Shown piece by piece: positions 42,760 through 52,585 of a stretch of 64,000 bases of DNA. The notes beneath the pieces were generated by a model. The model did not search any database and had not been told where the DNA came from. It was given only the letters and a program-made list of their open reading frames with translations. Source of the stretch: an uncultured Francisella sp. (GTDB taxonomy: Bacteria; Pseudomonadota; Gammaproteobacteria; Burkholderiales; Neisseriaceae); contig CALTVE010000001.1 of NCBI GenBank assembly GCA_943913135.1, positions 434,001 to 498,000 of the forward strand, read 5' to 3'. Both the position numbers and the translations under genes were made by a program. How positions within the stretch are numbered: position 1 is the first letter of the stretch; each line of letters begins with the position of its first letter.

Positions 42760-43772
42760 GCAAAATCTCCTCTGCAAACAAACATATCGGATTTGATTTT
42801 TATACAGAGAAAGCCCTGGGTCAATGGCTGCTCGATCCTGGGATAACCGAAATCTGCATCAATCGTCCCAATGAGCTTTTTTATGAAAAAAATCAAGAGT
42901 GGTTTTATGAAAAAATAGATTTTTCTTATTTCCAATGCGTTCACCTAGCCAAAGCAATCGCGGCCTTTAAGAAAGATAAGATCGAATCCACTAAGCCGAT
43001 CCTATCCGCAACCCTCTTGAACGGAGAGCGCGTCCAGGTGATTATGCCGCCTGCTTGTGAAAAAGATACGATTGCAATCACAGTACGCAAGCCATCGAAT
43101 ATCCGGTTCCGTCTGCAGGAATATGAAGAAAATGGCTTTTTTTCTGCCACCCAAAGGGCGGGGGAAGCGGCGGATGAGGATGCCGATCTTTTAAAGCTTT
43201 ATCAAGAAGGGGCCTGGCCCGCCTTTCTTGAGCAGGCGGTCTTGAAAAAAAAGAACATTGTGGTCGCCGGCGCAACGGGGACAGGCAAGACTACCTTTAT
43301 GAAAACTATGGTCGACTTGATCCCCACCCATGAGCGCCTCATCACCATTGAAGATACCCATGAACTGACTCTGGAGGGCCATCCCAATCACGTTCATTTA
43401 CTTTATAACAGCGAGGCGAAGGAAGGCGATATTGTAACCGCTTCTAGCTTACTAAAATGTTGTATGCGGATGAAGCCAGACCGCATTCTCCTTGCCGAGA
43501 TCCGGGGAGGAGAAGCTTTTGATTTCCTAAAAGCGATGTCCAGCGGTCACGGGGGATCGATCACCTCTATTCACGCTGGGTCCGTCGAGGAGGCCTTTGA
43601 ACAACTTACAAAATATGCATTGGCCCATCCACAAGGAATTGCCCTTCCCTTTGAAGCTCTTAAATTTAGCCTTAGAAGCACAATTGATATTGTTTTGCAG
43701 ATCGTTATTCGAGATAAAAAAAGGGTCCTAAAAGAGGTTTATTTCAAATCCTATGCGCATCGATCCGCTTAG
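42753..43772 (+). CDS. virB11: VirB11 secretion ATPase
   Basis: 339 residues of the hexameric VirB11/PulE family. The Walker A GATGTGKT is at residues 173-180; the Asp box ITIEDTHELTL, the Walker B RMKPDRILLAEIRGGEAFDF and the His box GHGGSITSIHAG follow. It works at the inner membrane to switch between pilus assembly and transport. It is the last gene of the operon; no virD4 follows, and an intrinsic terminator lies 110 bases on. Confidence 0.96.
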   Translation: MVSKISSANKHIGFDFYTEKALGQWLLDPGITEICINRPNELFYEKNQEWFYEKIDFSYFQCVHLAKAIAAFKKDKIESTKPILSATLLNGERVQVIMPPACEKDTIAITVRKPSNIRFRLQEYEENGFFSATQRAGEAADEDADLLKLYQEGAWPAFLEQAVLKKKNIVVAGATGTGKTTFMKTMVDLIPTHERLITIEDTHELTLEGHPNHVHLLYNSEAKEGDIVTASSLLKCCMRMKPDRILLAEIRGGEAFDFLKAMSSGHGGSITSIHAGSVEEAFEQLTKYALAHPQGIALPFEALKFSLRSTIDIVLQIVIRDKKRVLKEVYFKSYAHRSA

Positions 43773-43881
43773 GTAAAAACCAACAAATTTTTATAAAAAC
43801 CATATTTATAGTTTTTTTTTATTTTTACTTGGATTTTTTCCCAGTAATGCTTTTATTCACTATTCTATCGATTATCTACTA

Positions 43882-43909
43882 GCGAGGAGGTATTCTCCTC
43901 GCTTTTTTT
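43882..43909 (+). terminator. Intrinsic terminator after the virB operon
   Basis: GCGAGGAG (43882-43889), 5-base loop, CTCCTCGC (43895-43902), then seven T. A textbook Rho-independent terminator between virB11 and gltB. Confidence 0.92.
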
Positions 43910-43931
43910 ACCCCTTCACGTACATCTTACC

Positions 43932-43960
43932 TTGACGCTCATGGGGTTTTGCTCTATTTT
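43932..43960 (+). promoter_or_regulatory. Sigma-70 promoter of gltB
   Basis: TTGACG (43932-43937), a 17-base spacer, then TATTTT (43955-43960), 51 bases before the gltB ATG and just after the virB terminator, so gltBD is transcribed independently of the inserted block. Confidence 0.65.
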
Positions 43961-44010
43961 CATTCGCTAAAAATACTAAAAACGCAAAGCACTATTGAGG
44001 AACACATAGG

Positions 44011-47000
44011 ATGCTCTACAATCCCGAGCTCATTAAAGAGAATTGCGGCTTTGGACTCATCGCTAATATAGATGGTAAGCCGAGCCATAAAGTGGTTCGC
44101 ACCGCCATGATCGGCTTAGCGCGCATGCAGCACCGCGGTGCTATTTTGGCCGATGGCAAAACTGGCGATGGCTGTGGCCTGTTAATGCAGATGCCCCGCG
44201 CTTTTTTTGAAGCGGTGGCCAAGGAAAATGACTGCCGATTATCGCCCAATTTCGCGGTGGGTATGATATTTTTCCCTCAGGATGAAACCAAGATAAGCGC
44301 TTTTCAAACCATCATCAAAGAGCAGCTTGAAGAGGAAACTTTGTCTATTTGCGGTTGGCGCGAAGTGCCCATCAATAAAAATGCGCTAGGAACGATTGCC
44401 GCCCAAAGTCTCCCTAAAATCATGCAGGTTTTTGTCAATATGCCCACCGGCTGGAAAGCCAAAGATATGGAGCGGCGTCTCTTCATGGCTCGACGTAAAA
44501 TCGAAAAACGCATCGATCATGAAGATTTTTATATCTGTAGCCTTTCCAATCAGGTCATCGTTTATAAAGGGCTTTGCATTCCCCAAGATTTACCACTTTT
44601 TTATAAAGATCTATCTGATCTAAGGCTGCAAAGTGCCATCTGTCTTTTCCATCAACGTTTTTCAACCAATACCACCCCGCAATGGAAACTGGCTCAACCT
44701 TTTCGTTATTTAGCCCACAACGGCGAAATCAATACCATTTCTGGTAACCGGGCATGGGCTAAAGCGCGCGCTTATAAATATAAAACGCCCTTGATTCCAG
44801 ATCTTGCGGATGCCATTCCTTTTGTCAATGATAAAGGTTCCGACTCCAGTTCTTTAGACAATATTTTTGAAGTTTTTATCAATGGCGGCATGGATATCTT
44901 CCGTGCCATGCGTTTATTGATTCCGCCAGCCTGGCAACATAACCCGGATCTAGATGGCGAATTAAAAGCTTTTTATAGCTTTAACTCGATGCATATGGAA
45001 CCCTGGGATGGACCGGCTGGCGTGGTGTTTAGCGATGGACGTTACGCTGCCTGCACTTTAGACAGAAATGGCCTACGTCCAGCGCGCTATGTGATTACTT
45101 ACGACCGTTTAATTACAGTTGCTTCAGAAGTGGGCGTTTGGGATTACACCCCTGATGAGGTGGTAGAAAAAGGACGTGTCGGCGCCGGCGAATTACTAGT
45201 AATCGATACCGCTAAAGGCAAATTCCTTCACTCTTGCGCTATCGATGAAGAAATTAAAAACCGTCATCCTTACCGCACTTGGATGCGGCAAAACGTTATT
45301 CGCCTCAAACCCTATAGCGAGCTCCCTGATGAAGAAGTACTGGCCTCTACCCTTGCGCCAGAGCGATTAAAAGTTCATCAAAAGGAGTTCGGCTTTACGC
45401 TAGAAGAATTGGAATACGTTTTGCGCGTATTAGGTGAAGAGGGTCAAGAAGCGGTAGGTTCTATGGGCGATGATGCCCCTTTTGCCATTTTTTCGCACCA
45501 ATCGCGCGTAATCTATGATTACTTTCGCCAGTATTTTGCTCAAGTTACCAACCCGCCCATTGACCCCTTGCGCGAAAAACATGTGATGAGCCTGACCACT
45601 AACATGGGCAGAGAAATGAGTGTATTTTATGAAACAGAAGGCATGTCGCATAGAGTTCGTTTCGACTCACCGATCCTACTTTATTCAGATATGCAGCAAG
45701 TTCTAAAATTGCCGCATGAACATTATACGCATGCGCTCATCGACGCCACCTATGATATTAACCAAGATACCTTAAAAGATCGCTTGCAAAAAATTGCGGA
45801 AGAAGCTGTCGTGAAAGCGCGTGAAGGCGCTGTGATTTTGGTGTTATCAGATAGAAATGTGGATGCACAGCGCACGGCTATTCCTGCACCTTTTGTCTTA
45901 GGTTTAGTCCAAAATCGTTTAAGCGATGAAAACCTACGCTGCGACACCAATATTATTATCGAAACCGGTTCAGCCCGTGACCCCCACCAGTTTGCCGTAT
46001 TACTGGGGTTAGGCGCCACTGCAGTTTACCCTTACCTCGCCTATGAAAGTCTCGCTTACATGGTTGACCAAAAAATTTTATCGCTCTCCATACGCGAGGT
46101 CATGATGAACTTCCGTAATGGGATCGATAAAGGCTTACTTAAAATCATGTCTAAGATGGGAATTTCTACGATTGCTTCGTATCGCTGCTCGCGCTTATTT
46201 GAAATCATCGGCTTATCGGATGAAATTGTCACCACCTGTTTTAAAGGGATGATCAGTCGCATCGGGGGGGCTACATTTGCTGATTTTGATGCGCTGCTTA
46301 AGAAAAGACATCACGAAACTTGGACTTTACAACCCCCTTTACAGATGGGCGGGTTGTTAAAATACAAACCCCAAGAAGAAAAGCACGCTTATAATCCAGC
46401 TGTGGTAGAGCTCCTACAAAAATCGGTAAGCAGCGGTAAAAAAGAAGATTATAAAGCCTATCGCGATACGGTTAACGCTCGCCCCCCCTTGGTGCTGCGA
46501 GATCTTTTAAAACTTAAACCCCTCTCTAGCGGCCCTATCCCATTAGCAGACGTAGAAAGCGTAGAAAAACTTTATCCTCGCTTTGATAGTGCCGCCATGA
46601 GTATTGGCGCTTTAAGCCCGGAGGCCCACGAAGCTTTGGCTATCGCCATGAACCGACTGGGCGGCCATTCTAATTCAGGAGAAGGAGGAGAAGATCCCAA
46701 ACGTTATGGGACTGAAAAACGATCTAAAATTAAGCAAATCGCTTCTGGTCGTTTTGGGGTCACTCCCGCCTACTTAATGAGTGCAGAGGTGATTCAAATT
46801 AAAGTAGCGCAAGGAGCTAAACCGGGGGAAGGCGGCCAGCTCCCTGGCGGCAAGGTCACCCCCTACATCGCTCATTTACGCTATTCAGTACCAGGAGCCA
46901 CCTTAATTTCGCCTCCTCCTCACCATGATATTTATTCTATTGAAGATTTAGCTCAGCTGATTTTTGATTTAAAACAGCTTAATCCCAAAGCTCTAATTTC

Positions 47001-48462
47001 CGTCAAGCTGGTTTCTTTACCTGGGGTGGGCACCATTGCCAGTGGGGTCGCTAAGACCTACGCCGATTTAATCACTATTTCTGGCTATGATGGCGGTACA
47101 GGTGCTGCTCCTTTAACCAGTGTAAAACACGCAGGCAGTGCTTGGGAATTGGGTTTAGTAGAAGCCCAGCAAGCTTTAGTAAGTAATAATTTACGGAGCA
47201 AAATCCGCCTCCAAATTGATGGCGGCTTAAAAACCGGTTTAGATGTCGTGAAAGCAGCGATTTTGGGCGCAGAAAGTTTTGGCTTTGGCACAGCACCGAT
47301 GATTGCCTTAGGTTGTCGCTATTTGCGCATCTGTCACCTAAACAACTGCGCTACCGGAGTTGCCACTCAAGATGAAACTTTACGAGAACATCAGTTTCAT
47401 GGTCTACCGGAAAAAGTAATGAATTATTTCCGCTTTATTGCAGAAGAAGTACGAGAAATCATGGCTGATCTTGGAGTAAAAAATTTCACTGATTTAATTG
47501 GGCGAACCGATCTATTGACAATGGTCGATAACCCGCCCCACCATGTGAATGTAGCAGCATTACTGGAGCCACCCAAGGGAGAAAAAAATTATCCCTGCTA
47601 TCAAATTGAAGACAACCCCCCCTATGATAAGGGCGTGTTAAATCGAACAATCTTAGAAAAATGCACCGCTGCCTTGGCAGAAGGAAACTCTATAGAAGCC
47701 TATTTCTCGATTACCAACGTAGATCGTTCTGTAGGCGCAAGTCTCAGTGGAGAAATTGCCCGTCGCTATGGCGATGAAGGCAAAGAAGGTCAACGCTTTG
47801 ATCTTTACTTCAATGGCACTGCGGGTGAAAGTTTTGGGGTGTGGTTGACCGGATCGATGTATTTTACTTTAACCGGGGACGCCAACGATTATGTGGGTAA
47901 AGGAATGGCGGGCGGGCGCCTGGTGATCCGCCCTTTTCCAGGTAGCGCCTTTAAAGCTAACGAAGCGGTGATTATGGGGAATACCTGTCTTTATGGGGCC
48001 ACAGGAGGCTTTCTTTTTGCTTCAGGTCAAGCAGGTGAACGCTTTGCAGTACGCAATTCTGGCGCCATCACCGTCGTTGAAGGGGTAGCAGATAATGGTT
48101 GCGAATACATGACGGGGGGTGTCGTATGCATACTGGGGAAAACAGGCAATAATTTCGGCGCCGGCATGACCGGTGGTTTTTGCTATATCTTTGATGTGGA
48201 CGATAACTTTGCTACCCGTATGAACCCAGAACTGATCGAGGCTTTATCTATAGAAGATCTACCTACTCATCAGGAATATTTACGCGGACTCATCGAAATG
48301 CACGTGGAATTTACTAATAGTGAGGTAGGAGAAAGTATTTTAGCCAGCTGGGAAGAAAGCTTGAAAAAATGTCTATTAATTAAGCCTAAGGCAAGCAAAA
48401 TCACATCTTTATTGGGACATGGCCGGCGCAGCGTCGATACCTTAAAAGCAGTGGCGCAATAA
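44011..48462 (+). CDS. gltB: Glutamate synthase, large subunit
   Basis: 1483 residues, the size of proteobacterial GltB. It makes two glutamates from glutamine and 2-oxoglutarate with electrons from GltD. A short propeptide MLYNPELIKEN precedes the nucleophile C12 (CGFGLIAN). The FMN-binding synthase domain has HSNSGEGGEDPKRYG and KPGEGGQLPGGKV, the glutamate-channel region ISGYDGGTGAAPL, and the [3Fe-4S] cysteines in CRYLRICHLNNCATG. The C-terminal beta-helix GXGXG domain has NDYVGKGMAGGRLVI. gltD follows after 13 bases. Confidence 0.97.
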   Translation: MLYNPELIKENCGFGLIANIDGKPSHKVVRTAMIGLARMQHRGAILADGKTGDGCGLLMQMPRAFFEAVAKENDCRLSPNFAVGMIFFPQDETKISAFQTIIKEQLEEETLSICGWREVPINKNALGTIAAQSLPKIMQVFVNMPTGWKAKDMERRLFMARRKIEKRIDHEDFYICSLSNQVIVYKGLCIPQDLPLFYKDLSDLRLQSAICLFHQRFSTNTTPQWKLAQPFRYLAHNGEINTISGNRAWAKARAYKYKTPLIPDLADAIPFVNDKGSDSSSLDNIFEVFINGGMDIFRAMRLLIPPAWQHNPDLDGELKAFYSFNSMHMEPWDGPAGVVFSDGRYAACTLDRNGLRPARYVITYDRLITVASEVGVWDYTPDEVVEKGRVGAGELLVIDTAKGKFLHSCAIDEEIKNRHPYRTWMRQNVIRLKPYSELPDEEVLASTLAPERLKVHQKEFGFTLEELEYVLRVLGEEGQEAVGSMGDDAPFAIFSHQSRVIYDYFRQYFAQVTNPPIDPLREKHVMSLTTNMGREMSVFYETEGMSHRVRFDSPILLYSDMQQVLKLPHEHYTHALIDATYDINQDTLKDRLQKIAEEAVVKAREGAVILVLSDRNVDAQRTAIPAPFVLGLVQNRLSDENLRCDTNIIIETGSARDPHQFAVLLGLGATAVYPYLAYESLAYMVDQKILSLSIREVMMNFRNGIDKGLLKIMSKMGISTIASYRCSRLFEIIGLSDEIVTTCFKGMISRIGGATFADFDALLKKRHHETWTLQPPLQMGGLLKYKPQEEKHAYNPAVVELLQKSVSSGKKEDYKAYRDTVNARPPLVLRDLLKLKPLSSGPIPLADVESVEKLYPRFDSAAMSIGALSPEAHEALAIAMNRLGGHSNSGEGGEDPKRYGTEKRSKIKQIASGRFGVTPAYLMSAEVIQIKVAQGAKPGEGGQLPGGKVTPYIAHLRYSVPGATLISPPPHHDIYSIEDLAQLIFDLKQLNPKALISVKLVSLPGVGTIASGVAKTYADLITISGYDGGTGAAPLTSVKHAGSAWELGLVEAQQALVSNNLRSKIRLQIDGGLKTGLDVVKAAILGAESFGFGTAPMIALGCRYLRICHLNNCATGVATQDETLREHQFHGLPEKVMNYFRFIAEEVREIMADLGVKNFTDLIGRTDLLTMVDNPPHHVNVAALLEPPKGEKNYPCYQIEDNPPYDKGVLNRTILEKCTAALAEGNSIEAYFSITNVDRSVGASLSGEIARRYGDEGKEGQRFDLYFNGTAGESFGVWLTGSMYFTLTGDANDYVGKGMAGGRLVIRPFPGSAFKANEAVIMGNTCLYGATGGFLFASGQAGERFAVRNSGAITVVEGVADNGCEYMTGGVVCILGKTGNNFGAGMTGGFCYIFDVDDNFATRMNPELIEALSIEDLPTHQEYLRGLIEMHVEFTNSEVGESILASWEESLKKCLLIKPKASKITSLLGHGRRSVDTLKAVAQ

Positions 48463-48475
48463 GGAGGCAGAAAAT

Positions 48476-49888
48476 ATGAGCAATATCTATCAATTTATTG
48501 AATTGCCACGCGTAGGCCCTACCAAGAAAAAAATTACCGAGCGCAAAAATACATTCAAAGAAATCTACCATATTTTCTCGCCGCAACAGGCACAATTACA
48601 GGCCGATCGTTGTTTATCCTGCGGCAATCCTTATTGTCAAGAAAAATGCCCGGTGAGCAACAACATCCCTGATTGGCTGCATCTTGTTTATGAAGACCGT
48701 ATTGAAGAAGCGGCAGAACTGGCGCATTTAACAAATAGCCTCCCTGAAATATGTGGCCGCGTCTGCCCACAAGATCGTCTGTGCGAAGGATCCTGCACTT
48801 TGGAGGGACAAGACTTTGGCGCTGTGACCATAGGAGCTATTGAAAAGTATATCGTTGAAACCGCTTTCAAACGGGGCTGGCGTCCTAAGGTCATCGCCAA
48901 AGATGCCCAGGCAAAAAAAGTAGCAGTAGTCGGATCAGGACCTGCAGGACTGGCCTGCGCCGATTTTCTTAATCGTCAGGGGGTGAAAGTCACCGTTTAT
49001 GAGCGACAGCAAGAAATCGGGGGTCTCCTCACTTTTGGCATCCCTGCCTTTAAACTAGAAAAAACCGTATTAAGTCGACGGCGTGCACTGTATAATTCTT
49101 TAGGTATAGAATTTCGTTTAGGCTGCGAGGTCGGCAAGGATATCCCTTTTAAGGAATTAATCGGCCACTACGATGCTTTATTTCTTGCTACAGGTGTGTA
49201 TCAGAGTTTAAAAGCAGATATCCCAGGAGAAGATGCCTCAGGGGCCTATTCCGCCCTTCCCTTTTTAACTGCTACTACTGAAAAACTGCTCGGACTTCAT
49301 AGCGAAAACTATGTATCCATGAAAGGCAAACGAGTGCTGGTGCTCGGCGGTGGCGACACGGCAATGGACTGTGTACGTACTTCTATTCGCCAAGGCGCAG
49401 CTGAAGTGACCTGTGTTTACCGCCGGGATGTTCACAATATGCCTGGCTCGCGTAGGGAGTATAGAAATGCCAAAGAAGAAGGAGCAAAATTCGCTTTTAA
49501 TAAACAGCCCATCGCTATAGAAAGCAATGATCAGGGTCAAGTAACTGGGTTAAAAGTGGCGGAAACAAAATTGGTTGCTGCCGAGGATAAGGGCCGTGCC
49601 CGGGTTCAAATTGTAGCAGACAGTGAAACGCTTCTTCCTTGTGATGCGATCATCATCGCCTTCGGCTTTAAACCGCACGCAATGCCTTGGTTAAAAGAAG
49701 GACACGTAGCGGTTGATCCAAGCGGTCGCATCGCTTTACAAGGTTCAAAACTCTTTCAAACCAGCAATGAGAAAATCTTTGCTGGGGGCGATATTATCCA
49801 CGGTTCTGACCTAGTTGTTACCTCAATTCTAGACGGTCGTGAAGCGGCGAATAGTATTCTCGACTATCTTTCTACCCCAAATAAATAA
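48476..49888 (+). CDS. gltD: Glutamate synthase, small subunit
   Basis: 470 residues, matching GltD. It passes NADPH electrons to GltB. The N-terminal iron-sulfur region has CLSCGNPYCQEKCPVSNNIP and CGRVCPQDRLCEGSC; FAD motif VAVVGSGPAGLACADFL; NADPH motif VLVLGGGDTAMDCVRT; and C-terminal FAGGDIIHGSDLVVTSI. AAGGAGG precedes the ATG. It is co-transcribed with gltB. Confidence 0.96.
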   Translation: MSNIYQFIELPRVGPTKKKITERKNTFKEIYHIFSPQQAQLQADRCLSCGNPYCQEKCPVSNNIPDWLHLVYEDRIEEAAELAHLTNSLPEICGRVCPQDRLCEGSCTLEGQDFGAVTIGAIEKYIVETAFKRGWRPKVIAKDAQAKKVAVVGSGPAGLACADFLNRQGVKVTVYERQQEIGGLLTFGIPAFKLEKTVLSRRRALYNSLGIEFRLGCEVGKDIPFKELIGHYDALFLATGVYQSLKADIPGEDASGAYSALPFLTATTEKLLGLHSENYVSMKGKRVLVLGGGDTAMDCVRTSIRQGAAEVTCVYRRDVHNMPGSRREYRNAKEEGAKFAFNKQPIAIESNDQGQVTGLKVAETKLVAAEDKGRARVQIVADSETLLPCDAIIIAFGFKPHAMPWLKEGHVAVDPSGRIALQGSKLFQTSNEKIFAGGDIIHGSDLVVTSILDGREAANSILDYLSTPNK

Positions 49889-49920
49889 TTGCTAACTTTA
49901 TCCCCATCTTAATCGACTAC

Positions 49921-49948
49921 TTGACCCTTATCTTAAAGAGGGTAAGAT
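49921..49948 (+). promoter_or_regulatory. Promoter of feoABC
   Basis: TTGACC (49921-49926) and TAAGAT (49943-49948) with a 16-base spacer, 59 bases before feoA. A 9-base inverted repeat, CCCATCTTA (49903-49911) / TAAGATGGG (49943-49951), spans the region. Confidence 0.5.
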
Positions 49949-49956
49949 GGGAACTT

Positions 49957-49975
49957 AAAATTGATTATCATTTAT
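49957..49975 (+). promoter_or_regulatory. Fur-box-like site upstream of feoA
   Basis: AAAATTGATTATCATTTAT matches 13 of 19 positions of the Fur consensus, with a perfect central TGATTATCATT. It sits just downstream of the -10, where bound Fur would block transcription, as for feo in other bacteria. Confidence 0.6.
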
Positions 49976-50006
49976 AAATTGTTTATAGGGATAAGCAGGG
50001 AACGAT

Positions 50007-50243
50007 ATGATAGTACTCAACCAACTTCCCGTGAAAGGTAAAGCACTTATTCGCGGCTTTAGCGAAGGCAACCGTGAATTAAGGCGTAAATTGCTTGCTT
50101 TAGGGATCGTTCCTGGTTCAGAAGTGGAAGTTGTTCGCACCGCCTTTATGGGAGACCCCATAGAAATACGTTTACGCGGTTTTCAATTATGTCTACGTAA
50201 AAAAGAAGCCTCTATGGTATTGGTTGAGCAACAGGCCAGGTAG
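50007..50243 (+). CDS. feoA: Ferrous iron transport protein A
   Basis: 78 residues forming an SH3-like FeoA domain: GKALIRGFSEGNRELRRKLL, ALGIVPGSEVEVVRTA, DPIEIRLRGFQLCLRKKEA. It is a small cytosolic partner of FeoB. ATG 50007 is close to AAGCAGGGA. feoB begins four bases after its stop. The upstream Fur-like site implies iron repression. Confidence 0.93.
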   Translation: MIVLNQLPVKGKALIRGFSEGNRELRRKLLALGIVPGSEVEVVRTAFMGDPIEIRLRGFQLCLRKKEASMVLVEQQAR

Positions 50244-50247
50244 TCAA

Positions 50248-52575
50248 ATGGCAGAACCTTATATCAGCCTGATTGGGAATCCCAATTCAGGAAAAACCAC
50301 AGTGTTTAATTCCTTAACCGGCAGCCGACAACAAGTCGGGAACTGGCCAGGAGTGACCACTGATAAAAAGACAGGCTACTATTATTTTGAAACTATTAAA
50401 TATAAAGTCCTTGATCTACCGGGTACCTATGCCATTGAGACCGATCCAGAGGGGGTTTCACAAGATGAAAAAGTCACACGCAACTTTGTTTTACAAGATC
50501 AAGATAGCGTCTTAGTTAATATTTTAGATGCTTCCAGCCTACAAAGAGGACTGTATTTAACACTTCAACTTTTGCGATTAAACCGACCCCTGATCGTCGT
50601 ATTGAATATGATCGACGTTGCAAAAAGTAAGGGTTTGAAAGTCAATGCGAAAAAATTAGAAGAAGCTTTAGGCTGCCCCGTGGTTCCTCTGGTCGCTTAT
50701 AACAGCAAAGGCATTGAAGAGCTCAAAAAACGCATCGCTCGATATTACCAAGAAGGATTACCACGCAAAAAACATATTGAAACTCTCGATCCTAAAATAC
50801 AAAGTATTATCGACGAAGGTTTAAAACACTTAGATCAAAATAGTCCTGTTTTCTCTAAATCTCTGTTACTGCTAGAAGAATATTTAAGTAACCCAGCTAA
50901 AATTGCCAGCGATTCTGAACTCTCTCTCCAAGATAAAGAAGCCTTAAGCCATATAAATAAGACTTTATCCGATCTTATGGGAGGCGCTGGAGCCGATGTC
51001 GCTTTAGTAGGCGCACGCTATGAAGTAGTGGATCGATTGAGCAAAAAGATCGTTCATACCAGTGGTGTAGCCAGTATTTCCTTAACCGATAAAATCGATA
51101 AACTGGTATTGGGCAAATATACGGGTATTCCTTTTTTTTTAGTGGTGATGTTTTTGGTGTTCCAATTTTCTATTAGTATTGGGAATGCCTGTAATGATTT
51201 TTTTGATATCTTAGGGGGAGCCATTTTTGTCGATGGCACTCATATTCTTTTACAGCGTATGCACACTCCCGAATGGCTAATCGCTGTTTTGGCCGATGGT
51301 TTAGGTGCGGGAATACAAACAACCTTATCGTTTATTCCAGTGCTTTTTTTCATGTTCTTGGTCTTGTCTTTTTTAGAAGATTCGGGATACATGGCCCGGG
51401 CAGCCATGGTCGTAGATAGAGCCATGCGATTGGTTGGCCTACCGGGAAAGGCTTTTGTGCCCATGATTGTCGGTTTTGGCTGTAATATCCCAGCCATTAT
51501 GGGGACTCGTACACTGGAAAACTCTGAAGATCGTCTTCTTTCTATTTCTATGATCCCTTTTATGTCGTGTGGAGCGCGTTTACCGGTCTATGCTCTCTTT
51601 GCGGCAGTATTTTTCCCTTATAACGGAGGGGTCATTGTATATTCTCTTTATCTACTTGGCATCCTGATCGCCCTTATAACCGGCTTGGTACTAAAAAAAA
51701 CCCTGTTGTCTCCCGAGCTTTCTGCTTTTGTTATGGAATTGCCGGTCTATCATTGGCCGACTGTGCGTGGCTTATTGCTGACCACCTGGCAAAGACTTAA
51801 AGCTTTCATTATCAAAGCAGGACGTGCCATTGTTATGGTCGTCATGATATTGGGAGTGCTCAATTCCATTGATACCCATGGTCACCTGCAAGCGGAGCAT
51901 CCCGATCAATCCGTATTAGCTATTGGCGCTAAAAAAATCATTCCTCTATTCACTCCGATGGGCTTAACTGAATCCAATTGGCCAGCCACTGTGGGGATTA
52001 TCACCGGGGTTCTTGCTAAAGAAGTGGTAGTAGGAACGCTTAACTCTCTTTATCAAACCCTCGCCAACCAGAAAGAGGAGGAAGAAGACAAGCCGTATAG
52101 TCTTAAAGCAGCGTTTAACGAAGCAGTATCTACCACCTTCGACAACTTAAAAGAGCTCCCCCGCCGCTTGATTGACCCCTTAGCGGTAGGGATTGAATTA
52201 GGTTCGAACGCCCCAAGCCAGATTGAAGCGGTAGAAGAAAGACAAGAAGTCAGCGCTGCGACAGTCGGAGCTATCCGTAATGGTTTTCCTAATCATGCAG
52301 CAGTATTGGCCTATTTAATTTTTATCCTTCTCTATACCCCCTGTGTGGCGGCGGTTGGGGCCGTGTACCGGGAAAGCACCCTGCGCTGGACTATTTTGAT
52401 TACCCTCTGGACCTTTATAGTTGCTTGGTTAGGGGCCACTTTCTATTACCAAGCTACTCTCTACCTTATGGGAGAAGGGACGAACTCATTGAAGTATTTA
52501 ATCGGCATTCCTATATTTTTAATATCGATATTTTTATTCCTGAAGTTTTTTGGTAAACGTGTGTTTATAGACTAA
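50248..52575 (+). CDS. feoB: Ferrous iron transporter FeoB
   Basis: 775 residues from ATG 50248; a TTG at 50224 is in frame but lies within feoA. The N-terminal G-protein domain has G1 GNPNSGKT at residues 10-17, switch region NWPGVTTDKKTG, G3 DLPGTY and G4 NMID, then the helical GDI domain. The membrane part contains two Gate motifs (VPMIVGFGCNIPAIMGTRT; SCGARLPVYALF) and VIVGTLNSLYQ-type segments. It imports Fe2+ across the inner membrane. Overall length and domain order are those of E. coli FeoB. Confidence 0.96.
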   Translation: MAEPYISLIGNPNSGKTTVFNSLTGSRQQVGNWPGVTTDKKTGYYYFETIKYKVLDLPGTYAIETDPEGVSQDEKVTRNFVLQDQDSVLVNILDASSLQRGLYLTLQLLRLNRPLIVVLNMIDVAKSKGLKVNAKKLEEALGCPVVPLVAYNSKGIEELKKRIARYYQEGLPRKKHIETLDPKIQSIIDEGLKHLDQNSPVFSKSLLLLEEYLSNPAKIASDSELSLQDKEALSHINKTLSDLMGGAGADVALVGARYEVVDRLSKKIVHTSGVASISLTDKIDKLVLGKYTGIPFFLVVMFLVFQFSISIGNACNDFFDILGGAIFVDGTHILLQRMHTPEWLIAVLADGLGAGIQTTLSFIPVLFFMFLVLSFLEDSGYMARAAMVVDRAMRLVGLPGKAFVPMIVGFGCNIPAIMGTRTLENSEDRLLSISMIPFMSCGARLPVYALFAAVFFPYNGGVIVYSLYLLGILIALITGLVLKKTLLSPELSAFVMELPVYHWPTVRGLLLTTWQRLKAFIIKAGRAIVMVVMILGVLNSIDTHGHLQAEHPDQSVLAIGAKKIIPLFTPMGLTESNWPATVGIITGVLAKEVVVGTLNSLYQTLANQKEEEEDKPYSLKAAFNEAVSTTFDNLKELPRRLIDPLAVGIELGSNAPSQIEAVEERQEVSAATVGAIRNGFPNHAAVLAYLIFILLYTPCVAAVGAVYRESTLRWTILITLWTFIVAWLGATFYYQATLYLMGEGTNSLKYLIGIPIFLISIFLFLKFFGKRVFID

Positions 52576-52585
52576 AGGAGGTTAT

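Noticed and set aside
31250..43803. 9-base direct repeat AAAACCATA at 31250-31258 and 43795-43803 flanking the repA-virB block, as a target-site duplication
   Set aside because: Short and AT-rich; a match of this length between two spacers of several hundred bases is likely by chance, and no integrase or transposase is present.
49903..49951. Inverted repeat after gltD as an intrinsic terminator
   Set aside because: Arms are 9 bases but the loop is long and no T-tract follows; it overlaps the feo promoter instead.
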